From Bdellovibrio sp. (GTDB taxonomy: Bacteria; Bdellovibrionota; Bdellovibrionia; Bdellovibrionales; Bdellovibrionaceae): a DNA stretch of 5,064 nt. The notes under the pieces are model-generated. The model had not been told where the DNA came from. It did no database searches and worked only from the letters and a program-made list of their open reading frames with translations. A program made the translations under genes and the position numbers. The DNA lies in contig JAHRXB010000195.1 in NCBI GenBank assembly GCA_019104905.1, forward strand, positions 1 through 5,064. Reading direction: 5' to 3'. Below, in pieces: positions 1 to 5,064 of this stretch (its first letter is position 1; each line of letters begins with the position of its first letter).

Positions 1-537
1 CAACAACACCCAATGAAGTTTGTAGACTTGGCTCCAGTTGTCAGGCGTCGTGGCAGGGGCGGGTGTCAGCAGACGAAGAGATTCATAAAACATCCAGCTT
101 AAAGCCAACCCCAGAAGATTTCCAATTTGTTTGGCGGAATCGATAGCAGATAAAGCTTTGTTTCTCTTAAAAAGAGTGGATTCGAATCTCATCAGATAGG
201 TGCCGAAGACAAAGATAAGATTCAAAAGAGAATAGTAGGCTAAGGCTAGAAACTCTCCCTTCGGAATCAGAAGAACAAGAACAATCGCAAAAAGAATGAT
301 AACCTCTGTGGCGATTGTGGTCCAATAGTAGGCCTTGAGTTTCATCAAGGAACTATAGTACTTGGACACCAAGAGGATCCCGAGAGAAAGAATCAGTCCG
401 CCGATTGAAAAAACGGAGGGCTGAAGAAGTCCGTAGACGATGAAGACGGCACCTGTTGAAAGTCCTGTGAAGGTGGAGTTGATGAATTTGTACTGAATAT
501 AGGGCCGAAGACGTACGCTCAGGGGCTTTCTGTTCAT
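1..537 (-). CDS. multi-pass inner-membrane protein, N-terminal part (runs off left edge)
   Basis: The reverse strand reads open from an ATG at 535-537 to the window edge, giving 179 codons with no stop, so the C-terminus is missing. The product begins MNRKPLSVRLRPYIQYKF, a positively charged N-terminus. Hydrophobic segments follow at about residues 21-39, 42-58, 74-92, 97-115 and 134-151, and another may start at the cut. Short basic loops (SKYYSSLMKLK, MRFESTLFKRNK) lie between some segments, so the protein sits in the inner membrane. About six helices in the N-terminal half, with a basic loop after the second, would fit a major-facilitator-type carrier, but I see no signature motif of that family and assign no function. 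A purine-rich AAAAGAG lies about 11 nt before the ATG, which is a weak and distant ribosome site. The gene is divergent from the phosphodiesterase-like gene, with a 129-nt gap. Confidence 0.75.
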   Translation of the reverse strand, partial: MNRKPLSVRLRPYIQYKFINSTFTGLSTGAVFIVYGLLQPSVFSIGGLILSLGILLVSKYYSSLMKLKAYYWTTIATEVIILFAIVLVLLIPKGEFLALAYYSLLNLIFVFGTYLMRFESTLFKRNKALSAIDSAKQIGNLLGLALSWMFYESLRLLTPAPATTPDNWSQVYKLHWVLL

Positions 538-666
538 AAAGGGACTATCTCTTTTCTATTTGAAGGGGGCAAGTTTTTATCCTCGAGTTTTAAGCGAATT
601 CCTCACATAATGTAGATAGATCTTGGGTATGTTCATGGATCGACCGAAATGTAGAGCTGATATTTT
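538..666. promoter_or_regulatory. divergent promoter region between membrane protein and GDPD-like gene
   Basis: This 129-nt AT-rich gap lies between two start codons, so it must carry promoters for both genes unless they are read from elsewhere. On the plus strand CATAAT at 606-611 matches five of six bases of a sigma-70 -10 box, but nothing like TTGACA lies 16-18 bp upstream. On the minus strand TTGCCC followed after 17 bp by GATAGT (plus 543-548) is possible and would start transcription almost at the ATG. Neither prediction is strong. No clear hairpin or long repeat is visible here. Confidence 0.3.
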
Positions 667-1407
667 ATGATATTTAATAAGGCGAGAATATCCATTTTTA
701 TGATTTTGCTGATCCTGGTGGGGGGGGCGCTCTTATTTTTTAAAGGGAGGACGAACTTGCACTTGATAGCTCACTCTGGAGGCCAGGGACCATTTCCCTC
801 GAACTCACTCAATGCCGTGAAAGAGTCGGTGAAGCAGGGAATCAGATATGTTGAGGTGGATGTTCGTAAGGGGGCTGATTCGCGACTGAGATTGTCACAT
901 GGGCCCCTCACCGAAAGCTTAGAATCTGAGAAAGCAGATTTACTTAGTGATCTTTGTCGCTACGCAAAAGAAGAAGCTGCATTGGAAATGGTGTTTTGGG
1001 ATATCAAGGAGTCGAGCCTCTTCGAAGAGGTTCAGCAAGAAGCTCGGCGAGAGGGGTGTATTGAGAAGTCATCCTTTTTTGTCGGGTCTGAATATGGGCG
1101 CACGTCTTTGTCGCAGCAGCTACAATTCCTTCAAAAACAAGGGGGACATCCCGCACTGAATATTGAGCAGTATTGGAAGAATCGCGAGATGCTAATGAAA
1201 ACAAAACAAGAGGTGTTTGTATTTCTATTTCCCTGGGAGTTTGACCGAATGGATCAGCCAGGCGAGCTCGTGAAATACATCACTCTCTGCGAGTATGCCA
1301 AGGATCTGTCAGATTGTTTAAAGCGCGCAAAAAAACAGAAGCTGTGGGGGCTTTCTTGTAACAATTGTTCAGAGATGAGGAAGCGTCTTGAGGACCTTGA
1401 GATCTAG
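667..1407 (+). CDS. membrane-anchored, divergent glycerophosphodiester phosphodiesterase-like protein
   Basis: The 246-residue product starts with a short basic stretch and a hydrophobic segment (about residues 8-25, then FFKGR), a signal anchor or uncleaved signal that would place the rest in the periplasm. The remainder resembles the PLC-like/GDPD TIM barrel, which cleaves glycerophosphodiesters into an alcohol and glycerol 3-phosphate. The family's HRG...PENT...ExDv...HD pattern appears as AHSGG (H36), FPSNS (43-47), EVDV (E63, D65) and SHG (H78). VFWDIKES (109-116) resembles the strand carrying the third metal ligand, here D112, with K114. Both putative catalytic histidines and an acidic metal set therefore survive, but the arginine of HRG and the glutamate of ENT are serine, so activity or substrate may differ. 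At 246 residues including the anchor it is a compact member. The ATG at 667 has no good Shine-Dalgarno. An in-frame ATG at 700 is an alternative that would cut into the hydrophobic segment. Its stop overlaps that of the convergent Fe-S carrier gene. Confidence 0.7.
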   Translation: MIFNKARISIFMILLILVGGALLFFKGRTNLHLIAHSGGQGPFPSNSLNAVKESVKQGIRYVEVDVRKGADSRLRLSHGPLTESLESEKADLLSDLCRYAKEEAALEMVFWDIKESSLFEEVQQEARREGCIEKSSFFVGSEYGRTSLSQQLQFLQKQGGHPALNIEQYWKNREMLMKTKQEVFVFLFPWEFDRMDQPGELVKYITLCEYAKDLSDCLKRAKKQKLWGLSCNNCSEMRKRLEDLEI

Positions 1408-1730
1408 ACGTTAAAGCTGGAACCGCAACCACAATGTTTTGAAGCATTGGGATTGTTGAACACAAACCCTTTACCGTTAAGTCCGCCAGAGTATTCTAAC
1501 GTCATACCCAAAATATAAAGCAAGCTTTGTGGATCGACGGCGACTTTTTGTCCGTGAGATTCAAAAAACTTATCTCCGTCACGAGGAGTGGTTTCAAAAT
1601 TCATCTTATAAGAAAGCCCCGAGCATCCGCCTTTCTTCACTTCCACGCGCAGAAAAGCACCTTCGTCTTTTCCTTCCTCTTTTTTTAAGGCGGCAATCTT
1701 TTGTGCCGCTTCCGGTGAAATTTGAATCAT
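1404..1730 (-). CDS. A-type iron-sulfur cluster carrier (IscA/ErpA/HesB family)
   Basis: The 108-residue product matches the length and layout of A-type carriers, which bind an Fe-S cluster or iron and pass it to target apoproteins in the cytoplasm. The three ligand cysteines are present: C36 in GGCSGLSY, and C100 and C102 in the C-terminal HCGCGSSF. The NPNASKHCGCG ending and the SGGLNGKGFVF strand are typical. The sequence does not decide between IscA, ErpA and SufA, so no symbol is given. I chose the ATG at 1728-1730 because GGGG stands 5 nt upstream and MIQISPEAAQKI is the usual N-terminus of the family. A TTG at 1748 would add six residues but has no ribosome site. The gene lies 119 nt downstream of the cysteine desulfurase gene on the same strand and probably also has its own promoter. 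Its stop codon interlocks with that of the convergent phosphodiesterase-like gene. Confidence 0.93.
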   Translation of the reverse strand: MIQISPEAAQKIAALKKEEGKDEGAFLRVEVKKGGCSGLSYKMNFETTPRDGDKFFESHGQKVAVDPQSLLYILGMTLEYSGGLNGKGFVFNNPNASKHCGCGSSFNV

Positions 1731-1764
1731 AGAGACCCCGATGTTCAAAGATGATTGTTAAAAA

Positions 1765-1773
1765 AGTATAACA
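1765..1773 (-). promoter_or_regulatory. extended -10 promoter for the A-type carrier gene
   Basis: On the minus strand this reads TGTTATACT, an extended -10 (TG, one base, then TATACT, five of six matches to TATAAT). No good -35 box lies upstream, as is common with extended -10 promoters. Transcription would start near 1758, giving a leader of about 28 nt that contains the GGGG ribosome site. Upstream of it, at 1785-1812, is a bulged 7-bp stem (CCT-GGGG with CCCC-AGG) without a following U-run; its role is unknown. Confidence 0.5.
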
Positions 1774-1832
1774 CGCTTCGGGTTCCTTGGGGAGAATGAA
1801 ATCTACCCCAGGGGTTGATGATGTAAGATATT

Positions 1833-1862
1833 AAAAAGACAGGGGTTTTTTACCATGCCCCT
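1833..1862 (-). terminator. weak intrinsic terminator at the end of the cysteine desulfurase gene
   Basis: On the minus strand the last codons of the desulfurase gene hold AGGGG (plus 1858-1862), which pairs with CCCCT (plus 1841-1845) across a 12-nt loop containing the stop codon. GTC and five U residues (plus 1833-1837) follow. The stem is GC-rich but only 5 bp and the loop is long, so termination would be partial at best. It could reduce, without abolishing, read-through into the carrier gene. Confidence 0.35.
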
Positions 1863-3037
1863 TTGAGGATTTCGACGGCCTGCGTGAGTTCTTCTTGGGT
1901 TGTCCAGCGTCCCAAGCTTAAGCGCAAAGAGCATTGAGCCTCTTCACTCGTCAAACCGATCCCAGTCAGAACATGGCTGATGACCATGGCTCCGGTGCCG
2001 CAAGCAGATCCGGTGCTGACGCCCATTTTTTGAAGGCGAGGAATCAGCATTTCGGTCTTGTGACCAGGTAAGGTGATGTTGAGATTGTTCGGCGCTCTTT
2101 CGGTGGGGTGTCCATTCAGGCGAATTCCCGGGATGGCGGCTTGCAAGTGGCTCCACAAGAAATTACGAAGCTCTGTCATTCTTTGATTTTCAAGAGGCAG
2201 ATTTTTTTGACAGATCTCGGCGGCGACTCCGAAGCCGGCGATGGCCGGGACATTCAGCGTGCCAGAACGTAAACCACGCTCTTGGCCACCGCCATAAATC
2301 AAGGGATTGATTTGCACTTTGGGATCTTTGGAGCGCATGTAAAGAGCACCAGTTCCTTTGGGGCCATAGATCTTGTGGGCCGAAAAAGACATCAGATCAA
2401 TGCCCATCTCAGTCACGTCGACTGGAATTTTGCCCACGGCTTGCGTGGCATCGGTGTGCAAATAAATTTTTGCTTCTTTGGCCAGGCGAGCAATTTCTGG
2501 AATGGGATTGATCGTGCCAATTTCGTTGTTCACCCAAATAAAACTCATCAGCTTGGTGTGCGGCTTGAGGGCCTTACGAAGGGTCTCAATCTCAACTTGG
2601 CCATAGCGGTTCACGGGAAGGAAATCGACCTCAACTCCCATTTTTTGAACGGCTCCCATGGCTTTCATAATAGAGCTATGTTCGACACAACTGGTGATGA
2701 AGTGAATTGGCTCATAAGGATTTTCTTCGCGGATTTTTGAGATCAATCCAAAAAGAACCCAGTTGTTGGATTCCGTGGCTCCTCCGGTAAAAGTGATCTC
2801 TGAGGATTTTGCGCCAATCGCGCTGGCGACTTGAGCGCGGGCTTTGGTGACGGCAGACTCTGCCACCCAACCCCAACGATGACCGGCACTGGCAGGATTT
2901 CCAAAATGTTCTTTGAAGTAGGGCTCCATGGCCTGAAAGACTTGAGGGTCCACAGGGGTTGTGGCGTTGTAATCAAGATAGATGGCTTTGTCTTGTTGTT
3001 GGCTTGTTCCCATAGGGCGTTCGGAGCTCGTTTCCAT
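1850..3037 (-). CDS. cysteine desulfurase, NifS/IscS type
   Basis: This is a 395-residue PLP enzyme of fold type I that converts cysteine to alanine and holds the sulfur as a persulfide for Fe-S cluster assembly and thio-modifications in the cytoplasm. Visible landmarks are the N-terminal YLDYNATTPVD (20-30), the GGATESNN cofactor loop (85-92), H120 in CVEHSS (stacking on PLP), N171 in VNNEIG, D196 and Q199 in HTDATQA, the Schiff-base lysine K222 in SAHKIYGPKG, R256 and R372, and the catalytic cysteine C346 in GSACGTG. The cysteine loop has the length of group I enzymes, but the usual EPS before the HVL segment is replaced (GTGAMVISHVL). The length is normal apart from about 15 extra N-terminal residues. 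ATG 3037 has AGGG only 3 nt away. ATG 3013 (residue 9) has no ribosome site, and both leave the fold intact. The gene lies 59 nt after the receiver-like gene with no terminator between them, so co-transcription is likely. The genes iscS and nifS cannot be told apart here. Confidence 0.95.
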   Translation of the reverse strand: METSSERPMGTSQQQDKAIYLDYNATTPVDPQVFQAMEPYFKEHFGNPASAGHRWGWVAESAVTKARAQVASAIGAKSSEITFTGGATESNNWVLFGLISKIREENPYEPIHFITSCVEHSSIMKAMGAVQKMGVEVDFLPVNRYGQVEIETLRKALKPHTKLMSFIWVNNEIGTINPIPEIARLAKEAKIYLHTDATQAVGKIPVDVTEMGIDLMSFSAHKIYGPKGTGALYMRSKDPKVQINPLIYGGGQERGLRSGTLNVPAIAGFGVAAEICQKNLPLENQRMTELRNFLWSHLQAAIPGIRLNGHPTERAPNNLNITLPGHKTEMLIPRLQKMGVSTGSACGTGAMVISHVLTGIGLTSEEAQCSLRLSLGRWTTQEELTQAVEILKGAW

Positions 3038-3096
3038 AGGCCCTGAGCTAATCCCGACACAGCCTGCGCGTCAACTCCGAAACGTGACCCGTGGGG

Positions 3097-4536
3097 TTAA
3101 GCCGGCTCCTTGGCGCGCTCTTTGGCTTCGAATTCTTCTACTTTGTCATTGAGGAAGTTTTGCGCTCGGTATTTGTCCAGGTCTTTGAGATCCTCTTTGA
3201 GAATGTGAAGTTTGGCGACCCCTTGGTTTAAAAGGCGCTCTTTCTGAGTGCCGTAAAAAACTCCACCACGAGGAGTGTAAAGAACGTACTTATTGTTTCG
3301 AGGCAAATGAATATAAACGTTAAACTCCACCGAAACATTTTCCGCCAGTTCTTCAATTTTGATTGAGGCCATTTCTTCGGCGTGGGATTCCCCGTAAGAA
3401 GCTTTAATGTCAGTCCGCGGGAAGAAAGCCATCGCCACTTCGTTGCCTTCGTGAATGGATTTTTTTAAAAACTCAGCATAATCCAAGGCCCAATCTTCAA
3501 AGGGGACTTCTTTGATTTTGAGATCCATGGTGTCGCCCTCTTTGACTTCTTCGCCGTTTTCACGAAGAAAGCGATAAAGGCGCTCGCGAATCTTTTGCAT
3601 AAAGGCGCTGTCCAAAGTTTTATTTTTTCCCATGGCGGTGATGAGGTAGCCAGAAAATCTCGAGGACTCAATCACGATGCAAGCGATGTTAGAAGATTGT
3701 TCAATCGCCTGAGCAGGGGCTGCTTCAGAACCGAGGGAACAGGATTTTTCCAAAGCCTCTTTGGTTCCGCGAAGAATAATGGAATCTTTTTTGGCGAGGG
3801 AAGTGTCTTCGTCCGGTTGCTCGGGGCCGGGGCGTTCTTTGTTTTTTCTTTCTGCTTTTGTCACCGGTTGCCATCCCGGGGAGTCCTGCTTTTCCGAGCG
3901 CTGGTAGTGAGAGGATAAGGGACGAGAGTCCTCTTGATCCAGAAGCGGATTTAACGACCTTCCGGCGCCGAGGCCCTGTCTGGCCATGCCGGGGTCTTGG
4001 GTTTTATCGGCCGTAACAACGCCGAAGCCGGAAGAGTCTTCGCCCAGCATGTGCGCAATTATACTTTGCGCATTTTGTAAACCTCCCTTGATAGAAATGG
4101 TGCCATCTTCAGAGGAGGAAAGGGAGCCGCGTTCGCGATGAGGATCGAGGCCGCGCGTTTGTTGATCTTTGTAGTATTTGTTGAAGGTTCTTTCGACGGC
4201 GGGCCCGGTGACAGGAGGATAAAGAAGATATTCTGTTGCGCAAGTGCTGAGCAAGTTGTAAGAGGCGGCAGAGGAGTTTTCCGAGAAGGCAATCACACAA
4301 ACGGGAAAGGCCTGTGCCAGAATTTTTGGAAGATTGCGAATTTTTCGATTGGGGTGGTCTATGGCGACCATGACAAATTGGGGATGTTCTTGAACTAAAT
4401 AAATCAAAGCCTCTTTGAGATTGGTGGTGGCTTTGACTTTCCAGTCTCGGTTTCGCAGGAAACCTTCCACGGCGCCAAGCCCTCCGGTAGAGGCTTTGAT
4501 TATCAACAGGGACTTATTCATCGTCGCTTGCTGCAT
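3097..4536 (-). CDS. receiver-like multidomain protein with unrecognised C-terminal domains
   Basis: The 479-residue product has three parts. Residues 7-122 have the strand-helix rhythm of a CheY-type receiver: LLIIKAS, WKVKATT, FVMVAID, VCVIAFS and TEYLLYPP match the five strands. D60, at the end of the third strand, sits at the phospho-acceptor place. The acidic pair after strand 1 is missing (KASTGG) and the conserved lysine after strand 5 is replaced (YPPVTG), so phosphorylation is doubtful. Residues 123-255 are a polar, charged, probably disordered linker. Residues 257-373 form a mixed alpha/beta region (IACIVIESSRFSGYLITAMG, then a helix-rich stretch). Residues 400-468 form a second unit with FNVYIHLPRNNKYVLYTPRG and GVAKLHILKEDLKDL. 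I recognise no named family, no HD-GYP, GGDEF or DNA-binding motif, and no membrane segment. ATG 4536 is preferred because AAGGG lies 5 nt upstream; GTG 4542 overlaps that site and ATG 4521 has none. Divergent from nrdJ and upstream of the desulfurase gene. Confidence 0.8.
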   Translation of the reverse strand: MQQATMNKSLLIIKASTGGLGAVEGFLRNRDWKVKATTNLKEALIYLVQEHPQFVMVAIDHPNRKIRNLPKILAQAFPVCVIAFSENSSAASYNLLSTCATEYLLYPPVTGPAVERTFNKYYKDQQTRGLDPHRERGSLSSSEDGTISIKGGLQNAQSIIAHMLGEDSSGFGVVTADKTQDPGMARQGLGAGRSLNPLLDQEDSRPLSSHYQRSEKQDSPGWQPVTKAERKNKERPGPEQPDEDTSLAKKDSIILRGTKEALEKSCSLGSEAAPAQAIEQSSNIACIVIESSRFSGYLITAMGKNKTLDSAFMQKIRERLYRFLRENGEEVKEGDTMDLKIKEVPFEDWALDYAEFLKKSIHEGNEVAMAFFPRTDIKASYGESHAEEMASIKIEELAENVSVEFNVYIHLPRNNKYVLYTPRGGVFYGTQKERLLNQGVAKLHILKEDLKDLDKYRAQNFLNDKVEEFEAKERAKEPA

Positions 4537-4541
4537 ATTCA

Positions 4542-4546
4542 CCCTT
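4542..4546 (-). promoter_or_regulatory. ribosome binding site deciding the start of the receiver-like gene
   Basis: On the minus strand AAGGG is followed by TGAAT and then ATG at 4536, an ideal 5-nt spacing. It excludes the upstream GTG at 4542, which directly abuts the site, and favours 4536 over the ATG at 4521, which has no such sequence. Confidence 0.7.
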
Positions 4547-4551
4547 GTCTA

Positions 4552-4615
4552 AAAGGTTTTGGTATCTAGACCCCCCTCTTAACGGTTGTTTGTTGAAGTC
4601 AAACAAGAAACCTTT
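4552..4615. repeat. outer inverted repeat, 8-bp arms, in the divergent intergenic region
   Basis: AAAGGTTT at 4552-4559 is the exact reverse complement of AAACCTTT at 4608-4615, with 48 nt between. The pair encloses a second inverted repeat at 4586-4606. As RNA from either strand it could form a long-range stem, and as DNA it could be two half-sites for a regulator shared by the divergent genes. Given the short region, chance cannot be excluded. Confidence 0.4.
4586..4606. repeat. inner inverted repeat, 7-bp arms with 7-nt spacer
   Basis: TTGTTTG at 4586-4592 and CAAACAA at 4600-4606 are perfect reverse complements separated by TTGAAGT. The 21-bp dyad has the size of a typical dimeric repressor operator. 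On the minus strand a -35-like TTGACT covers part of it, but I find no matching -10 at the right distance. It lies 50-70 bp upstream of the receiver-like start and about 108 bp upstream of nrdJ. Confidence 0.5.
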
Positions 4616-4678
4616 ACTGAACTTAATTTAGATTACCGAGGCTTAACCCCACTGGACCTAAGACAAGCAGCGCTTGGC

Positions 4679-4707
4679 TTGGCGGATCCCTTGCAAACAT
4701 TTACAAT
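4679..4707 (+). promoter_or_regulatory. sigma-70-like promoter for nrdJ, positioned for a leaderless transcript
   Basis: TTGGCG at 4679-4684 (four of six to TTGACA) and TACAAT at 4702-4707 (five of six to TATAAT) are separated by exactly 17 bp. The expected start site, about 7 nt past the -10, falls at about 4714, which is the A of the nrdJ ATG. This fits the absence of any Shine-Dalgarno sequence before that ATG. The alternative is an upstream promoter with a long leader, which would leave nrdJ translated without a ribosome site. Confidence 0.5.
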
Positions 4708-4711
4708 GTTT
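4695..4711. repeat. palindrome over the nrdJ -10 box, candidate operator
   Basis: AAACATT (4695-4701), TAC and AATGTTT (4705-4711) form a perfect 7-bp inverted repeat with a 3-nt spacer, ending 2 nt before the nrdJ ATG. It covers the predicted -10 element, where a bound repressor would block RNA polymerase. It resembles an NrdR box in size and AT content but lacks that box's central ATATAT-like core, so no regulator is assigned. Confidence 0.5.
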
Positions 4712-4713
4712 TC

Positions 4714-5064
4714 ATGAAAAAATATTCTTTGCACAGTCCGTCCTATTTTGTGGCACCGGGGAAGAATCCCGAAGCGATGTTTCAGTGGAAGAAGGTCGAT
4801 TGCGAGATTCGCAATCGCGAAGGGCATATCTTTTTTGAAATGAAAAATGTGGAGGCACCGGCGGCGTGGTCGCAACTGGCGATTGATATTGCTGCGAGCA
4901 AGTACTTCCGTAAGGTCGGTGTCCCTCAGAGCAAACACGAGAAGTCGGTGCGACAACTCATTGCTCGCGTGGTGAAGGCCATCACCGCGTCCTCCTTGCG
5001 ACAAGGTGGGTATTTCGCAAATAAAAAAGCGGCCGACGTCTTTGCCAAAGAGCTTCAATATATT
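4714..5064 (+). CDS. nrdJ: adenosylcobalamin-dependent (class II) ribonucleotide reductase, N-terminal part
   Basis: The frame from ATG 4714 stays open for 117 codons to the right edge, so this is the N-terminus of a much longer enzyme. Class II reductases use vitamin B12 to convert ribonucleotides to deoxyribonucleotides, with or without oxygen, in the cytoplasm. The segment [16 protein letters not shown] (12-27), then [19 protein letters not shown] (32-50), [20 protein letters not shown] (53-72) and the later LRQGGYFAN match the characteristic start of long NrdJ proteins; the catalytic domain lies outside the window. The ATG at 4714 is the only plausible start. The upstream frame has no ATG, GTG or TTG before a stop at 4624, and the next Met (residue 22) would remove the conserved PGK segment. 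There is no Shine-Dalgarno. A promoter and a palindrome directly abut the ATG. The gene is divergent from the receiver-like gene, with a 177-nt gap. Confidence 0.9.
   Translation, partial: MKKYSLHSPSYFVAPGKNPEAMFQWKKVDCEIRNREGHIFFEMKNVEAPAAWSQLAIDIAASKYFRKVGVPQSKHEKSVRQLIARVVKAITASSLRQGGYFANKKAADVFAKELQYI

Noticed and set aside
1785..1815. Hairpins ACCCC-A-GGGGT (1805-1815) and CCT-GGGG/CCCC-AGG (1785-1812) as terminators between the desulfurase and carrier genes.
   Set aside because: Neither is followed by a U-run on either strand, and the single-nucleotide loop of the first is sterically poor. The weak stem at 1833-1862 is the better candidate.
2282..2740. A 152-codon open frame on the plus strand opposite the cysteine desulfurase gene.
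   Set aside because: It is fully antisense to strongly conserved desulfurase motifs, has no recognisable domain, and is explained by the codon pattern of the real gene.
3046..3074. A promoter for the desulfurase gene in the 59-nt gap: TTGACG on the minus strand (3069-3074).
   Set aside because: The -35-like hexamer is good, but 17 bp downstream stands TTAGCT, which matches only two of six -10 positions, and other spacings are no better.
3091..4652. A 13-nt exact inverted repeat: GGCTTAACCCCAC on the minus strand at 3091-3103 and on the plus strand at 4640-4652, flanking the receiver-like gene.
   Set aside because: With roughly 12.5 million inverted pairs in a 5-kb window against 67 million possible 13-mers, about 0.2 such matches are expected by chance. 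One copy spans a stop codon, the homology does not extend, and there is no target duplication or transposase.
4695..4711. An NrdR box controlling nrdJ.
   Set aside because: NrdR boxes are usually paired 16-bp sites with an ACA-C-ATATAT-like core. Only one dyad is present and its centre (ATTTACAAT) does not match.
4537..4713. A cobalamin riboswitch before the B12-dependent reductase gene.
   Set aside because: I see no B12-box-like conserved segment, the region is too short for a full riboswitch once promoters are allowed, and the reading favours a start of transcription at the ATG.
4633..5058. A 141-codon open frame on the minus strand at the right end.
   Set aside because: It lies opposite the N-terminus of NrdJ, which has clear family motifs on the plus strand, and it shows no motif of its own.

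Overview
The window looks like a piece of chromosome from a free-living or predatory Gram-negative bacterium. The gene content and protein style (adenosylcobalamin-dependent ribonucleotide reductase, a receiver-like multidomain protein, a membrane-anchored phosphodiesterase-like protein, middling GC) would suit Bdellovibrio or a relative. That assignment is an impression from protein sequence, not a database result. No tRNA, rRNA, CRISPR array, insertion sequence or phage gene is visible, and all genes are tightly packed.

Layout, left to right. (1) Positions 1-537, minus strand: the N-terminal 179 codons of a multi-pass inner-membrane protein that runs off the left edge. (2) Positions 538-666: a short divergent promoter region. 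(3) Positions 667-1407, plus strand: a membrane-anchored, divergent glycerophosphodiester-phosphodiesterase-like protein. Its stop codon interlocks tail to tail with that of the next gene. (4) Positions 1404-1730, minus strand: an A-type iron-sulfur carrier (IscA/ErpA/HesB family) with its own likely extended -10 promoter. (5) Positions 1850-3037, minus strand: a NifS/IscS-type cysteine desulfurase. (6) Positions 3097-4536, minus strand: a three-part protein with a degenerate response-regulator receiver fold, a long polar linker and two C-terminal alpha/beta segments of no recognised family. (7) Positions 4537-4713: a divergent control region rich in inverted repeats. (8) Positions 4714 to the right edge, plus strand: the N-terminus of NrdJ, the B12-dependent ribonucleotide reductase.

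How the genes may work together. The minus-strand block of receiver-like gene, cysteine desulfurase and A-type carrier reads as one direction. The desulfurase takes sulfur from cysteine and the carrier delivers assembled Fe-S clusters. No scaffold (IscU/SufBCD), IscR, ferredoxin or chaperone gene lies in this stretch, so the scaffold must be encoded elsewhere. The receiver-like protein has only a 59-nt gap to the desulfurase and could be co-transcribed with it, though nothing in its sequence ties it to Fe-S biology.

The most interesting point is the divergent region upstream of nrdJ. The nrdJ ATG has no Shine-Dalgarno sequence. A good sigma-70-like promoter (TTGGCG, 17 bp, TACAAT) sits so close that transcription should begin at about the A of the ATG, predicting a leaderless mRNA. 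A perfect 7-bp inverted repeat is centred on the -10 element, as an operator would be.
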